64,000 nt of DNA from the NCBI RefSeq assembly GCF_000296465.1, contig NZ_JH815204.1, forward strand, positions 372,001 through 436,000. Reading direction: 5' to 3'. How positions within the stretch are numbered: position 1 is the stretch's first letter; each line of letters starts with the position of its first letter. The notes beneath the pieces are model-generated. The model did no database searches and was not told the origin of the DNA. It saw only the letters and a list, made by a program, of their open reading frames with translations. Both the position numbers and the translations under genes were made by a program. This document shows positions 37,705-47,483 of the stretch, piece by piece. The DNA comes from Barnesiella intestinihominis YIT 11860 (lineage in GTDB: Bacteria; Bacteroidota; Bacteroidia; Bacteroidales; Barnesiellaceae).

Positions 37705-38595
37705 ATGTATAAAGTCTCGATAATAGTATTATGCGCAGCATTTTCGGCATGCCTTTTTACGGCATGCCGAAGTGGGTTACAGAGCGATGAAAATTCATTG
37801 GTACAAGTGGGCGATGAAATACTATCGCGTCAAGAGCTTGCCGATGCCATGCCAGAGGGACTTTCGCGCGCTGATAGTACCGATTTTGCCGACAAGTATA
37901 TCCGTCGATGGATTTGTGATGTATTATTATATCGAATGGCACAAAAGAATATTCCCGATATAGAACGTATTGATGCATTGGTTGAGAAATACCGACGAGA
38001 TTTAGTCATATTCGAATATCGTAAGAGATTGGTTAATGAACGGGTGACGAAGTCTTTTGATGAACAAGAAATGCTGGATTATTATGAGCGAAACTCAGAA
38101 ATGTTTCGTTTGCATGAAGCCATCTTGAAAGGGTTGTTTCTTAAAGTACCGGAGAATACGCCCAATCTTGGACAGTTGAAAAAATGGTATTGTTCTACAA
38201 ATCCCGATGGAGTAGAAAAGATCGAGAAATATGCTTTGAAAAATGCGGTGATCTATGACTACTTTTATGACAAGTGGATACTGTTTGAAGAAATCGTCAA
38301 TAATATTCCATACGAGTTTGGAGATGCTGAATCCTTTTTAAAGACACATCATAAGTTGGAATTTAATAAAAACGGATATTGGTATTTACTGAATATTACA
38401 GAATATCGTTTGCCGGGAGAAGAAATGCCTTATGATTTTGCTCGGGCTCAAATTCAGGAAATTTTGACAAATAGCAATCGGTTGAACTTTGATCGGGAGC
38501 TGGAAGAAAATCTGTATCGGGATGCCGAGAAGTCGGGTGATATAAAGTGGTTGTATAAAGGTGAGAAATCTATTGAAAAAGAGAGTATAAAATAA
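37705..38595 (+). CDS. Putative periplasmic lipoprotein, SurA-like without a clear isomerase domain
   Basis: A 296-aa protein with a lipoprotein-like N-terminus (IIVLCAAFSACLFTAC, candidate lipid-carrying Cys21). The N-terminal pattern VGDEILSRQELADAMPEGLS resembles SurA/PpiC N-termini, and the rest is helical and charged, but I do not see the parvulin core (no HILI or GYHI segments). It lies between two parvulin genes, so a chaperone or partner role for outer-membrane protein folding is likely by context. Only 7 bases precede the next gene. Confidence 0.65.
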   Translation: MYKVSIIVLCAAFSACLFTACRSGLQSDENSLVQVGDEILSRQELADAMPEGLSRADSTDFADKYIRRWICDVLLYRMAQKNIPDIERIDALVEKYRRDLVIFEYRKRLVNERVTKSFDEQEMLDYYERNSEMFRLHEAILKGLFLKVPENTPNLGQLKKWYCSTNPDGVEKIEKYALKNAVIYDYFYDKWILFEEIVNNIPYEFGDAESFLKTHHKLEFNKNGYWYLLNITEYRLPGEEMPYDFARAQIQEILTNSNRLNFDRELEENLYRDAEKSGDIKWLYKGEKSIEKESIK

Positions 38596-38602
38596 TTGAA
38601 TT

Positions 38603-39958
38603 ATGTGTAAAGTTACTGATTGGCTTTTATTTTTCTTTATGGCGGTGTCTTTGCCGGCTTTTTCCGATGACAATGTTATCGATGAGGTTGTATGGATAAT
38701 AGGAGATGAAGCTATTTATAAGTCTGAGGTTGAAGAGCAATATCGACAAATGCAATACGACGGACAACGTATTGATGGCGATCCTTATTGTGTAATACCC
38801 GAACAGCTTGCCGTGCAGAAACTTTTTCTGCATCAGGCGAAACTGGATACGATTACAGTTCCTGATGCTACTGTTTTTCAACAAGTAGAGGCTCGTATCA
38901 ATTATCTGATCGCTAATATCGGGTCGAAGGAAAAAATGGAAGAATACTTTAAAAAGCCGGTAACCGAAATTCGTGAAGAGTTGGCGAATGTTATTCGTGA
39001 TCAGGGAACCGTACAGGAAGTACAACGAAATTTGGTAAAAGATGTAAAAACCACACCGGCCGAGGTGCGTAAGTTTTATAATCAATTGCCGGCCGACAGT
39101 ATTCCTTATATTCCCATGCAGGTAGAAGTCCAAATTATTACTTTGAATCCTAAGGTTCCGCAGCAGGAAATAGATAATGTGAAAGCTCGATTGCGTGATT
39201 TCAGCGAACAAGTAAATAAAGGCGAGCGGGATTTCTCTACTCTTGCGGTTCTTTATTCCGAAGATCGGGGATCTGCCATGATGGGGGGAGAAATGGGCTT
39301 CGTGAGCAAAAGCAATTTGGTGCCGGAGTTTGCCAATGTCGCGTTTAACTTGAATGACCCGAAGAAGGTTTCTAAAATTGTGGAGACCGAATATGGTTAC
39401 CATATTATACAGTTGATAGAGAAGAGAGGCGACCGTATAAATGTTCGGCATATATTACTTCGTCCGCACGTTTCCGAGAAAGATATATCCGATGCTTTGG
39501 TTCGTCTCGATTCGTTGAGGGTAGATTTGATAGATAAGAAAATATCGTTCGATGAAATAACCCAATATGTTTCGCAAGACAAGGATACTCGCAATAACAA
39601 GGGACTTATGGTAAACCCTCAAACCGGAAATTCTAAGTTCGAAATGGGACAATTGCCCCAAGATGTGGCTAAGGTGGTTGCCGATTTGAAGGTGGGCGAA
39701 ATTTCGAAACCGTTTGTCATGACCGACGAACGTAAAAATAAAGAGGTGGTTGCAATCGTAAAGCTGAAAAACAGAATAGATGGACATAAAGCCAATATGT
39801 CTGATGATTATCAAACCTTAAAAGCTATTGTAGAGGAAAAGAAGAAGACCGATATATTGAATGAGTGGTTGGCTAAGAAGCAGAGCGAGACATATATCCG
39901 CATAAAAGAAGGTTGGCGAAACTGCGAATTTAAGTATGACGGTTGGATAAAGAAATAA
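38603..39958 (+). CDS. SurA-like periplasmic chaperone / peptidylprolyl isomerase
   Basis: A 451-aa protein with signal peptide (~1-21, cleavage near AFSDD), a SurA N-terminal helical domain (VIDEVVWIIGDEAIYKSEVEEQY...VIPEQLAVQKLFLHQAKLD) and two parvulin domains: ~175-275 (MQVEVQIITLNPKVP, YSEDRGSAMMGGEMGFVSKSNLV, YGYHIIQLIEKR) and ~285-390 (NVRHILLRPHVSEKD, LMVNPQTGNSKFEMGQLPQ). Order and length match SurA, which delivers beta-barrel proteins to the Bam machinery; the symbol is withheld because several parvulins lie together here. Confidence 0.85.
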   Translation: MCKVTDWLLFFFMAVSLPAFSDDNVIDEVVWIIGDEAIYKSEVEEQYRQMQYDGQRIDGDPYCVIPEQLAVQKLFLHQAKLDTITVPDATVFQQVEARINYLIANIGSKEKMEEYFKKPVTEIREELANVIRDQGTVQEVQRNLVKDVKTTPAEVRKFYNQLPADSIPYIPMQVEVQIITLNPKVPQQEIDNVKARLRDFSEQVNKGERDFSTLAVLYSEDRGSAMMGGEMGFVSKSNLVPEFANVAFNLNDPKKVSKIVETEYGYHIIQLIEKRGDRINVRHILLRPHVSEKDISDALVRLDSLRVDLIDKKISFDEITQYVSQDKDTRNNKGLMVNPQTGNSKFEMGQLPQDVAKVVADLKVGEISKPFVMTDERKNKEVVAIVKLKNRIDGHKANMSDDYQTLKAIVEEKKKTDILNEWLAKKQSETYIRIKEGWRNCEFKYDGWIKK

Positions 39959-39969
39959 GATCGACTCCA

Positions 39970-41589
39970 ATGGGGCATCAAAAAAGAATAAGAGATGAAA
40001 AGAGAAGGCATAAAATACTGGTTGGTATTTTATGCCTGCTTACTCTTGGTATGTGGGCGGCATCGGGCACTCCCGAAAAAAAACTTCCTAAACAGGACGA
40101 TCCCGATAAAGTGTACTTGGTGAATAGTGACGAACTTACTTTCGATAAGGAGCAGAGTGCCGATTATCGAGTATTGAGGGGAAATGTTGTCTTTCGGAAA
40201 GATAGTATGTATATGTACTGCGACAGTGCATATTTTTATGAAAAAGACAACTCACTCGATGCATTTAGTAATGTTCGCATGGAGCAGGGCGATACTCTGT
40301 TTATTTATGGAGATGTGTTATATTATCGTGGAGATGAGCAGATAGCTCGACTGCGGAATAATGTGCGCATGGAAAACAGAGATGTAACTTTGTTTACCGA
40401 TAGTTTGAATTATGAGATGATTCCGAATATCGGCTATTATTTCGATGGGGGCAAATTGGTTGATTCTCAGAATGAATTGACTTCTGTATATGGTCAATAT
40501 TCCCCCGATACCAAACAGTCGGTCTTCAATTTCGATGTGCAGTTGGTGAATGAAAAATATACATTATATTCCGATACGCTCGAATATAATACGCAGACTA
40601 AGATTGCCGATATTGTGGGTCCTTCGACTATTGTGTCGGATAGTAATATCATTTATTCGTCGGCGGGTTGGTATAATACCGAAACTGATAAATCGATGCT
40701 TTTGGATCGTTCTTTGGTTACGTCGAAAGGACAGAGCCTTACGGGGGATACGATTTTTTACGATAGGAGATCGGGATTCGGCGAAGTGTTCGGTAATATG
40801 GTGCTCAACGACTCCATTCGTTCGGTGATTATGGAAGGACAATATGGTTTTTACAATGAAAGAACCGAGTATTCGTTTGCGACAGATTCGGCACGCTTGT
40901 TGGAGTTTTCGCGAGGCGATACGTTGTATTTGCATGCCGATACTCTTAAATCTCACTTGGTATTGCCCGATTCCACCCGTCTTTTGCAGGCCTATCATGG
41001 TGTGAGATTTTTTAGGATAGATGCGCAGGGAGTTTGTGATTCTATGGAGTTTACGTCGGTAGATTCGCTCCTTCACATGTATAAACTCCCTATCATTTGG
41101 AATGAAAATTATCAGATAACCGGAGATACGATTCGTATACACATGAATGACAGTACGGTCGATTGGGCCTTGATTCCCGGGTCTGCTTTTGCTGCACAGC
41201 ATAAAGATTCTGTTTTTTATGATCAAGTTTCCGGTAAGGAGTTGAAAGCATGGTTTGAGCAAGGGCAGTTGCGTCAAATAGATGTAAATGGCAATGCTCA
41301 AACGATTTTCTATCCTCAGGAACGGGATTCGACATTGACAGGGCTGAATAAAGCCGAAAGCGGATTTTTGAGAATGTACTTGAAAAATCAGCAGATGGAG
41401 AAGATAATTATTTGGCCTCAACCGCAGGGAAGCATGACTCCGTTGGACTTGATAAAGCCCGAGCAGCTATATTTACCGGCCTATAAATGGTATAGTGATT
41501 TGAGGCCGGTAAGCCCCGAAGACATATTTCGAAAACCAGAAGTGAAAATAGAAGTTGTTGAAGAGAAAAAACATCGCTTCAATCATTAA
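39970..41589 (+). CDS. OstA-like protein (LptA/LptD N-terminal domain family)
   Basis: A 539-aa protein. After a basic start and one hydrophobic segment (~residues 16-33, KILVGILCLLTLGMWAASG) come beta-rich repeats typical of the OstA/LptA jellyroll (YRVLRGNVVFRKDSMYMYCDSAYFYEKDNSLDAFSNVRMEQGDTLFIYGDVLYY pattern). It resembles the lipopolysaccharide bridge proteins of the Lpt system. Probably carries LPS across the periplasm, or caps such a bridge. ATG 39970 (MGHQKRIRDEK) is used; the TTG frame start lies inside the preceding gene. mutL follows 14 bases later. Confidence 0.82.
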   Translation: MGHQKRIRDEKRRHKILVGILCLLTLGMWAASGTPEKKLPKQDDPDKVYLVNSDELTFDKEQSADYRVLRGNVVFRKDSMYMYCDSAYFYEKDNSLDAFSNVRMEQGDTLFIYGDVLYYRGDEQIARLRNNVRMENRDVTLFTDSLNYEMIPNIGYYFDGGKLVDSQNELTSVYGQYSPDTKQSVFNFDVQLVNEKYTLYSDTLEYNTQTKIADIVGPSTIVSDSNIIYSSAGWYNTETDKSMLLDRSLVTSKGQSLTGDTIFYDRRSGFGEVFGNMVLNDSIRSVIMEGQYGFYNERTEYSFATDSARLLEFSRGDTLYLHADTLKSHLVLPDSTRLLQAYHGVRFFRIDAQGVCDSMEFTSVDSLLHMYKLPIIWNENYQITGDTIRIHMNDSTVDWALIPGSAFAAQHKDSVFYDQVSGKELKAWFEQGQLRQIDVNGNAQTIFYPQERDSTLTGLNKAESGFLRMYLKNQQMEKIIIWPQPQGSMTPLDLIKPEQLYLPAYKWYSDLRPVSPEDIFRKPEVKIEVVEEKKHRFNH

Positions 41590-41603
41590 GATTTGGTCGA
41601 ATT

Positions 41604-43487
41604 ATGAGTGATATCATACATTTATTGCCCGATTCTGTGGCTAATCAAATTGCAGCTGGAGAAGTGATACAACGTCCGGCCTCGGTAATTAAAGAATTGG
41701 TGGAGAATGCTGTCGATGCGGGAGCTACGTCTATTCAGATTATTTTGAAAGATGCAGGACGTACTCTTATTCAGGTGATAGACGACGGCAAAGGAATGTC
41801 TCCGACCGATGCCCGGTTAGCCTTCGAACGTCATTCGACTTCTAAAATTCGTTCGGCCGACGATTTATTCTCGCTACGTACGATGGGGTTTCGAGGAGAA
41901 GCGTTGGCTTCTATCGCCGCTATTTCTCAGGTAGAGCTTCGTACGCGCAGAGTCGACGATGAGGTAGGCACTTGTATACGTATGTCGGCTTCCCAATGTG
42001 AAGGGCAGGAGGCGATTTCTACTCCTGTGGGGAGTAATTTTGCGGTAAAAAATATCTTTTTTAATGTGCCAGCACGACGTAAATTTCTTAAATCCAATCA
42101 GGTGGAATTGAGCAATATACTCAATGAGTTTGAGCGTATGGCATTGATTAATACTCAGATTAGTTTTATTCTCGTCCATAATGACTCGGAATTGTATAAT
42201 TTGCCGGCTACCAATTTGAGGCAGCGTATTGTTGCACTTTTTGGTAAGAGTCTTAATCAGCAGTTACTTTCTTTGGGAACGGAAACGTCTTTGGTGAAGA
42301 TTTCGGGTTATGTGGGGCGTCCCGAAGCTGCTCGCAAAAGAGGAGCATTACAATATTTTTTTGTAAATGGCCGGTATATGCGCCATCCATATTTTCATAA
42401 AGCGGTGACGATTTGTTACGAACATTTGATACCGGTCGGTGAAATGCCCAATTACTTTATCAATCTTACGGTCGATCCCGAGACGATTGATGTGAATATC
42501 CACCCGACTAAGACCGAAATAAAATTTGAGAACGAGCAGCCCATCTGGCAAATTCTTTCTGCGTCTGTAAAGGAAGCATTGGGAAAATTCAGTACGGCTC
42601 CCTCTATCGATTTCGATATGGAAGATGCACCGGAAATTCCAACATCGAAGCCGGGTACACATGTTCTTCCCCCTACGGTTCATGTGGATACGACGTATAA
42701 TCCTTTTCGAGCAGGAGGTGGCGGTTCTTCTGTGAAGAGACCGAACTATGATTGGCAGCAGCTTTATAGCAGCTTTAACAATACAAAAGAAGGTTCGACC
42801 GTTCAGCCCGATTCAGACAACGATTTTCCGTCTAAATTGGATTTCTCTGATGGATATGTTTCTAATTTTTCTAGTGAAGGGGAACAATCGGTTTTTCCTG
42901 AGTTCGAGTCGAAACTGAATCAAAGCGGTAGGACTGTGTTGCAGTTGAAAGGGAAATACATTATGACTTCTTCGACTGAGGGGTTAATGGTGATAGATCA
43001 ACATCGGGCTCATGGCATAATTTTGTTTGAGCGTTTTATGGCGGGAATATCCTCTCGCGAAATGGCTTCGCAACGTGTTTTGTTCCCCGAAATCATGCAA
43101 TTGACGGTCTCTCAATCAGAAACTTTACATGGAATCTGGGAAGAATTGATAGCACTTGGATTCGATTTAGCCGATATGGGGCAGAATAGCTATTCTATCA
43201 ATGCGATACCGGCCGGTATAGAAGGGATAGATGTACGAGACCTTATTGGGCAAATGCTTGTAACTGCTTCGGAGAAAGAACATGATGCAAAGGCCTCGTT
43301 GCAAAAGCGTATGGCTTGGACTTTGGCCGAGACTGCTGCTGTACCGGTGGGACAGTCTCTTTCTCAGGAAGAAATGTCGTCTATGGTCGATGATTTGTTA
43401 TCTTTGAAAACACCGGCTTATACGCCCGAAGGCAAATCAGTTTTTATTATCATCTCGTATGACGAGTTGCAGAAACGGTTTAATTGA
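41604..43487 (+). CDS. mutL: DNA mismatch repair protein MutL
   Basis: A 627-aa matchmaker between MutS and downstream excision. The GHKL ATPase N-terminus is complete: ELVENAVDAGAT, IDDGKGM, RHSTSKI, TMGFRGEALASI and the dimer contact FFNVPARRKFL. A low-complexity linker spans ~335-420. The C-terminal dimerisation domain contains DQHRAHGIILFERF, where endonuclease-active MutL proteins have DQHA-x2-E-x4-E; the first glutamate is glycine here, so nicking activity is doubtful. Last of the SurA-OstA gene run apart from yaaA. Confidence 0.95.
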   Translation: MSDIIHLLPDSVANQIAAGEVIQRPASVIKELVENAVDAGATSIQIILKDAGRTLIQVIDDGKGMSPTDARLAFERHSTSKIRSADDLFSLRTMGFRGEALASIAAISQVELRTRRVDDEVGTCIRMSASQCEGQEAISTPVGSNFAVKNIFFNVPARRKFLKSNQVELSNILNEFERMALINTQISFILVHNDSELYNLPATNLRQRIVALFGKSLNQQLLSLGTETSLVKISGYVGRPEAARKRGALQYFFVNGRYMRHPYFHKAVTICYEHLIPVGEMPNYFINLTVDPETIDVNIHPTKTEIKFENEQPIWQILSASVKEALGKFSTAPSIDFDMEDAPEIPTSKPGTHVLPPTVHVDTTYNPFRAGGGGSSVKRPNYDWQQLYSSFNNTKEGSTVQPDSDNDFPSKLDFSDGYVSNFSSEGEQSVFPEFESKLNQSGRTVLQLKGKYIMTSSTEGLMVIDQHRAHGIILFERFMAGISSREMASQRVLFPEIMQLTVSQSETLHGIWEELIALGFDLADMGQNSYSINAIPAGIEGIDVRDLIGQMLVTASEKEHDAKASLQKRMAWTLAETAAVPVGQSLSQEEMSSMVDDLLSLKTPAYTPEGKSVFIIISYDELQKRFN

Positions 43488-43494
43488 TTGAGTT

Positions 43495-44253
43495 ATGTTG
43501 ATTTTGTTGTCTCCGGCAAAAACGATGGTAGGGAGTAGTAGAACTACTGTCCCTTTTGTTACCGTTCCGTTATATAAAAATGAGGCCGAGCATATAGCGA
43601 TGGAAATGGCTGGTTATTCGGTCGAAGAACTGTCGGGTATGCTGGGGATAAATCGTAATTTGGCCTTGCAGACGAAAGAGAGATATAATGTATTTCATTC
43701 GCCCGACGTGCATGGATTACCGGCTCTTTTGGCCTATACCGGTATTGTCTTTCGTTACATTTCGCCGGCCGATTTTACCGAGGCCGATTTTGAATATGCT
43801 CAGAATCATCTGCGTATGGCATCGGCTTGTTACGGATTGACTCGGCCGCTCGATGTAATAAAACCCTACCGCATGGAATATACTGTTGAATTGCCTTCGA
43901 TGGGTATTCCTGTTTCGGAATATTGGAAGCCGCTTTTAACCGATAAATTGATTGACGATACAAAAGCGGCTGGTGGAATATTGGTCAATTTGGCGAGCCG
44001 TGAAATCCAGCAATCGTTCGATTGGTCTCGAATAAATAAAAGGGTACGAGTAATTACTCCCGAATTTAAAGTATATAAAGGCGACGGGTTTAAGACAATC
44101 GTGATATATGCGAAAATGATGAGAGGGGCGATGACTCGTTATATTCTAAAAAACAAAATATCCCACCCCGACGATATTTGTTCTTTCTCGGCAGAGGGCT
44201 TCCACTTTTCGCCCGAACATTCGAGAGAAAATAATCCTGTATTTGTCGTTTAA
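43495..44253 (+). CDS. yaaA: YaaA family peroxide-stress protein (UPF0246)
   Basis: A 252-aa protein with the full family signature: LLSPAKTMVGSS at the N-terminus, LALQTKERYNVFHSPDVHGLPAL, AYTGIVFRYISPADF, YGLTRPLDVIKPYRMEY, VNLASREIQ and KTIVIYAKMMRGAMTRYIL. E. coli YaaA lowers free iron during peroxide stress and binds DNA; the exact chemistry is unsettled. Starts 7 bases after mutL and faces the convergent flavodoxin gene. Confidence 0.92.
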   Translation: MLILLSPAKTMVGSSRTTVPFVTVPLYKNEAEHIAMEMAGYSVEELSGMLGINRNLALQTKERYNVFHSPDVHGLPALLAYTGIVFRYISPADFTEADFEYAQNHLRMASACYGLTRPLDVIKPYRMEYTVELPSMGIPVSEYWKPLLTDKLIDDTKAAGGILVNLASREIQQSFDWSRINKRVRVITPEFKVYKGDGFKTIVIYAKMMRGAMTRYILKNKISHPDDICSFSAEGFHFSPEHSRENNPVFVV

Positions 44254-44270
44254 TCAGCGTTGTTGTCTTG

Positions 44271-45038
44271 TTATATAAATAGTTCCGGTTCTTTTCTTGT
44301 TTCGCATTTTTCCTTGAAAGCCCGAATAGATAGAAATAATTTCAGTGGATTTATTTTTCTCGCATTTTGAGGACAGACGGCGATACATCTCATGCAAGAG
44401 ATACATTGGCTTTCGTCCGTCATTCGGGGATTCTCTTGGGGAATAGCGTTAGTGGGGCATAATGCCGCGCATTTCCCGCACTGTGTGCATTTTTTACCGG
44501 CACGAGGTTTCAGGGGTACTCCGTTATATATTTTATAATCAGCATTTCCTTTCACTTGTATTTCTGTGAAACTCTCTCCATTTTTCAGTTGCACCAATTT
44601 AGTTTTGATTTGTTCTGAAAAATTCTTTAAGATCGTTTCATCGTCAGAATCCGGACGACCTTTGGCATAAACCCTCATGATAGAATGCTCGGCAATACAG
44701 GCGATACAAGCAACGGTTTGAAATCCGTTCGATTCTATCGTTGTCTTTAATTCAAGTAAAGCATCGTCGTAATCCCGATTCCCGTAGACGACCACGAGTA
44801 TAGCCGGGGTGTTATGCCCGGTTATACGTTTCAGTCGATCTATGGCTACGGAAGGAACTCTCCCTCCATACACAGGAACAGCCACTAATAGGGTGTCTTC
44901 CCCATTTAGCTCGTAAGAGTTCTGTTGCCGTGTATGGTCGGTAATATCTATTTCTGTAGCCTGAGGGTCTATCTCTTTGCCGATGATATAGGCAGCCTTT
45001 CGGGTTCCACCCGTCGGGCTGAAATAAACGATGTGCAT
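44271..45038 (-). CDS. Flavodoxin-like / 2[4Fe-4S] ferredoxin fusion protein (EFR1 type)
   Basis: A 255-aa electron-transfer protein. Residues ~1-165 form a flavodoxin fold (HIVYFSPTGGTRKAAYIIG FMN phosphate loop, LLVAVPVYGGRVP). The C-terminal ~70 residues hold two CxxCxxCxxxCP ferredoxin motifs (CTQCGKCAALCP and CISCMRCIAVCP). ATG 45038 (MHIVYFSPTGG) is used; the longer frame reads into the end of maeB. It starts 4 bases after the maeB stop, so the two are co-transcribed; the link may be redox balance, but the partner enzyme is not shown. Confidence 0.88.
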   Translation of the reverse strand: MHIVYFSPTGGTRKAAYIIGKEIDPQATEIDITDHTRQQNSYELNGEDTLLVAVPVYGGRVPSVAIDRLKRITGHNTPAILVVVYGNRDYDDALLELKTTIESNGFQTVACIACIAEHSIMRVYAKGRPDSDDETILKNFSEQIKTKLVQLKNGESFTEIQVKGNADYKIYNGVPLKPRAGKKCTQCGKCAALCPTNAIPQENPRMTDESQCISCMRCIAVCPQNARKINPLKLFLSIRAFKEKCETRKEPELFI

Positions 45039-45042
45039 TTTT

Positions 45043-47327
45043 TTATTGTTTGTTTCTACGCTCCTGAACAATGGCATCGAGAACTGCGACAGTCGTTAGG
45101 TTGACAATATCTCTCGTCGAACTGGCAATATCGGTGAAGTGAATAGGCTTGTTCAATCCCATTTGTATCGGGCCGATAGACTCTGCCACACCCATTTCCA
45201 GCATCATTTTATAAGCCGAGTTCGCCGAACTTAAATTCGGGAAAACAATCGTATTTACTTCTCTCCCTTTCAGCTTGTTGAACGGATACGATTTGTCTCG
45301 GAGTTTATTATTGAGGGCAAAGTTCATTTGCATTTCTCCGTCGATGATGATTTCGGGATATTGTTCGTGTAAAATTTTAATGGCTTCGTGTACTCTTAGG
45401 GGACTTCCTTGATTATCCGACCCGAAGTTAGAATAGGATACCATAGCGATAACAGGATCTTTGGCAAAAAACCTTACAGAGTCATAGGACAATTTTGCAA
45501 TGTCGATTAATGTTTCGGTAGTTGGTTTCCGATTGATGAGTGTATCGGCGAGGAATAAGTCCCGCACTTGGTGTTCATGATGTGCATGGCTCCGAAATGT
45601 TTGTATCCTTCGCGTATACCGATAACCTCTTTCGCAATCTGTATAGTCTCTGCATACTTGGAGTATGTGCCTGTGATGAAGGCGTCGGCTTCTCCGGCTT
45701 CGACCATCATCATACCGAAGTAATTGCGGTCGAACATCTTTTCATGAGCTTCGGCGTAGGTCATGCCCTCGCGTTGTCTCTTTTCTGTAAGAAGCTGTGC
45801 GTAGCGGATACGGCGGTCTTCTTCGTTCGGATGCCTCAAATTGATAATTTGCATGCCCGATAAATCTACACCTATGGACTCTGCCAACTTCCCTATTAAC
45901 TCATCGTTCCCTAATAAAATAGGTTTGCAAATACCCTCTTTCATTGCCGTAGAAGCCGCTTGTAACATATTGGCATGATTGGCTTCGGCAAACACGACAC
46001 GTTTGGGCTCTTTGCGGGCCATTTCGGTAAATTCCCGTAACATCTTGTTGTCATATCCCATCAGCTTTTTCAGCCGGTCATTGTAGGCATCCCAGTCGGT
46101 GATGTGATGCTGGGCGACACCAGAGTCCATCGCTGCTTTGGCGACTGCGGGGGCTACTGCGGTCAATAGTCTGGGGTCGAGAGCTTTGGGGATAATATAT
46201 TCGGGACCGAACGAAAGTCTCTTTATTCCATAGGCCGAGTTGACAACATCGGGTACAGGTTCTTTGGTTAGTTTGGCAATGGCATACGTAGCGGCCAGTT
46301 TCATCTCTTCGTTAATGGCGGTAGCGCGAACATCGAGAGCTCCTCTGAAAATGTAAGGGAATCCCAATACATTATTTATTTGGTTGGGATAGTCCGACCG
46401 ACCGGTAGCGAATATCAAATCTTTGCGAGAAGCCATTGCTTTATCGTAAGATATTTCGGGATTAGGATTGGCCAATGCGAATACGATGGGCTTTTCATTC
46501 ATGGATTGTACCATTTCTGTTGTCAAGACATCGGCCACGGAAAGTCCCAGAAAAATATCCGCTCCGCGCATGGCATCGGCTAAGGTCTTTATATCGGTTC
46601 GTTCGGTGGCGAATTGCTTTTTTGCCGGCGACAAATCGGTGCGGCTGGTGCTGATGACCCCTTTGCTGTCCACCATGACGATGTTCTCTTTTTTAATGCC
46701 CAATCCCATGTATAATTTCGTACAAGAGCTGGCTGCGGCTCCGGCGCCGTTAACGACGAGTTTCGCCTCTTCTATTTTTTTCCCTTGTATATCGAGAGCA
46801 TTTAAAAGTCCGGCCCCGGAAATAATCGCTGTTCCGTGCTGATCGTCGTGCATAACGGGGATATTTAGTTCCTCTTTTAATCGGGTTTCTATTTCGAAAC
46901 ACTCGGGAGCTTTTATATCTTCCAAATTTATACCTCCGAAAGTGGGGGATATGGCTTTTACTGCGGCAATAAATTTGTCAGGGTCTTTTTCATTGACCTC
47001 AATATCGAATACGTCGATACCTGCGAATATCTTGAATAGCAAGCCTTTCCCTTCCATGACGGGCTTTCCGGCCAAAGCACCGATGTCGCCTAAACCCAAT
47101 ACAGCCGTCCCGTTGGAAATGACTGCTACCAAATTACCTTTGGCCGTGTATTCATACGCCTTTTCCGCATCTTGTTCTATTTCGAGACACGGTTCTGCTA
47201 CTCCCGGAGTATAGGCTAGGGACAGGTCTCGTTGTGTACTATAAGGTTTGGTAGGGATTACTTCTATTTTTCCGGCTTTACCTTCACTGTGATATTTTAA
47301 GGCATCTTCTTTTGAAACTTTTGACAT
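45043..47327 (-). pseudogene. maeB: NADP-dependent malic enzyme with phosphotransacetylase-like domain, split by a frameshift
   Basis: Malic enzyme decarboxylates malate to pyruvate. The part from 47327 to about 45555 reads [40 protein letters not shown] and [12 protein letters not shown] (nucleotide binding), then the PTA-like domain to [15 protein letters not shown]. There the frame changes: the following bases encode [22 protein letters not shown] only in another frame, which continues to 45043. Adding one T on the minus strand (an A within GAGGAATAAG, 45550-45559) restores a single 761-aa protein, the family's usual length. So either a real recent one-base loss or a sequencing error; both halves are otherwise intact with no other damage. 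The isolated 606-aa product would lack the C-terminal end of the PTA-like domain. Confidence 0.9.
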
Positions 47328-47408
47328 AAGTATACTATTTAGTGGTTCGTCTGTTTAATTTGTATTCCTAAAAGTTAAATTACTTTTATTTTGTAAGCAT
47401 ATCGAGTA

Positions 47409-47425
47409 CAAATGTAGCAAATTTA
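47409..47425 (-). promoter_or_regulatory. Two tandem -7-like elements upstream of maeB
   Basis: On the minus strand TAAATTTG (47425-47418) and TACATTTG (47416-47409) follow each other; both match TAnnTTTG. Neither has a clear TTG at -33. They lie about 80-100 bases before the maeB ATG in the 156-base gap to the AraC gene. Confidence 0.4.
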
Positions 47426-47483
47426 TCCCATCTCTTATGTTAAGAAAAACATTTCTTTAAAAATAAAAGTTTTACAAGGGGAA

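Noticed and set aside
40564-41421. A 285-codon minus-strand frame inside the OstA-like gene
   Set aside because: No promoter, no motif; the plus strand has the OstA beta-repeat pattern and consistent gene order.
45550-45559. Programmed ribosomal frameshift in maeB
   Set aside because: No slippery heptamer, downstream pseudoknot or internal Shine-Dalgarno seen, and malic enzyme is not known to use recoding; a simple one-base loss explains it.
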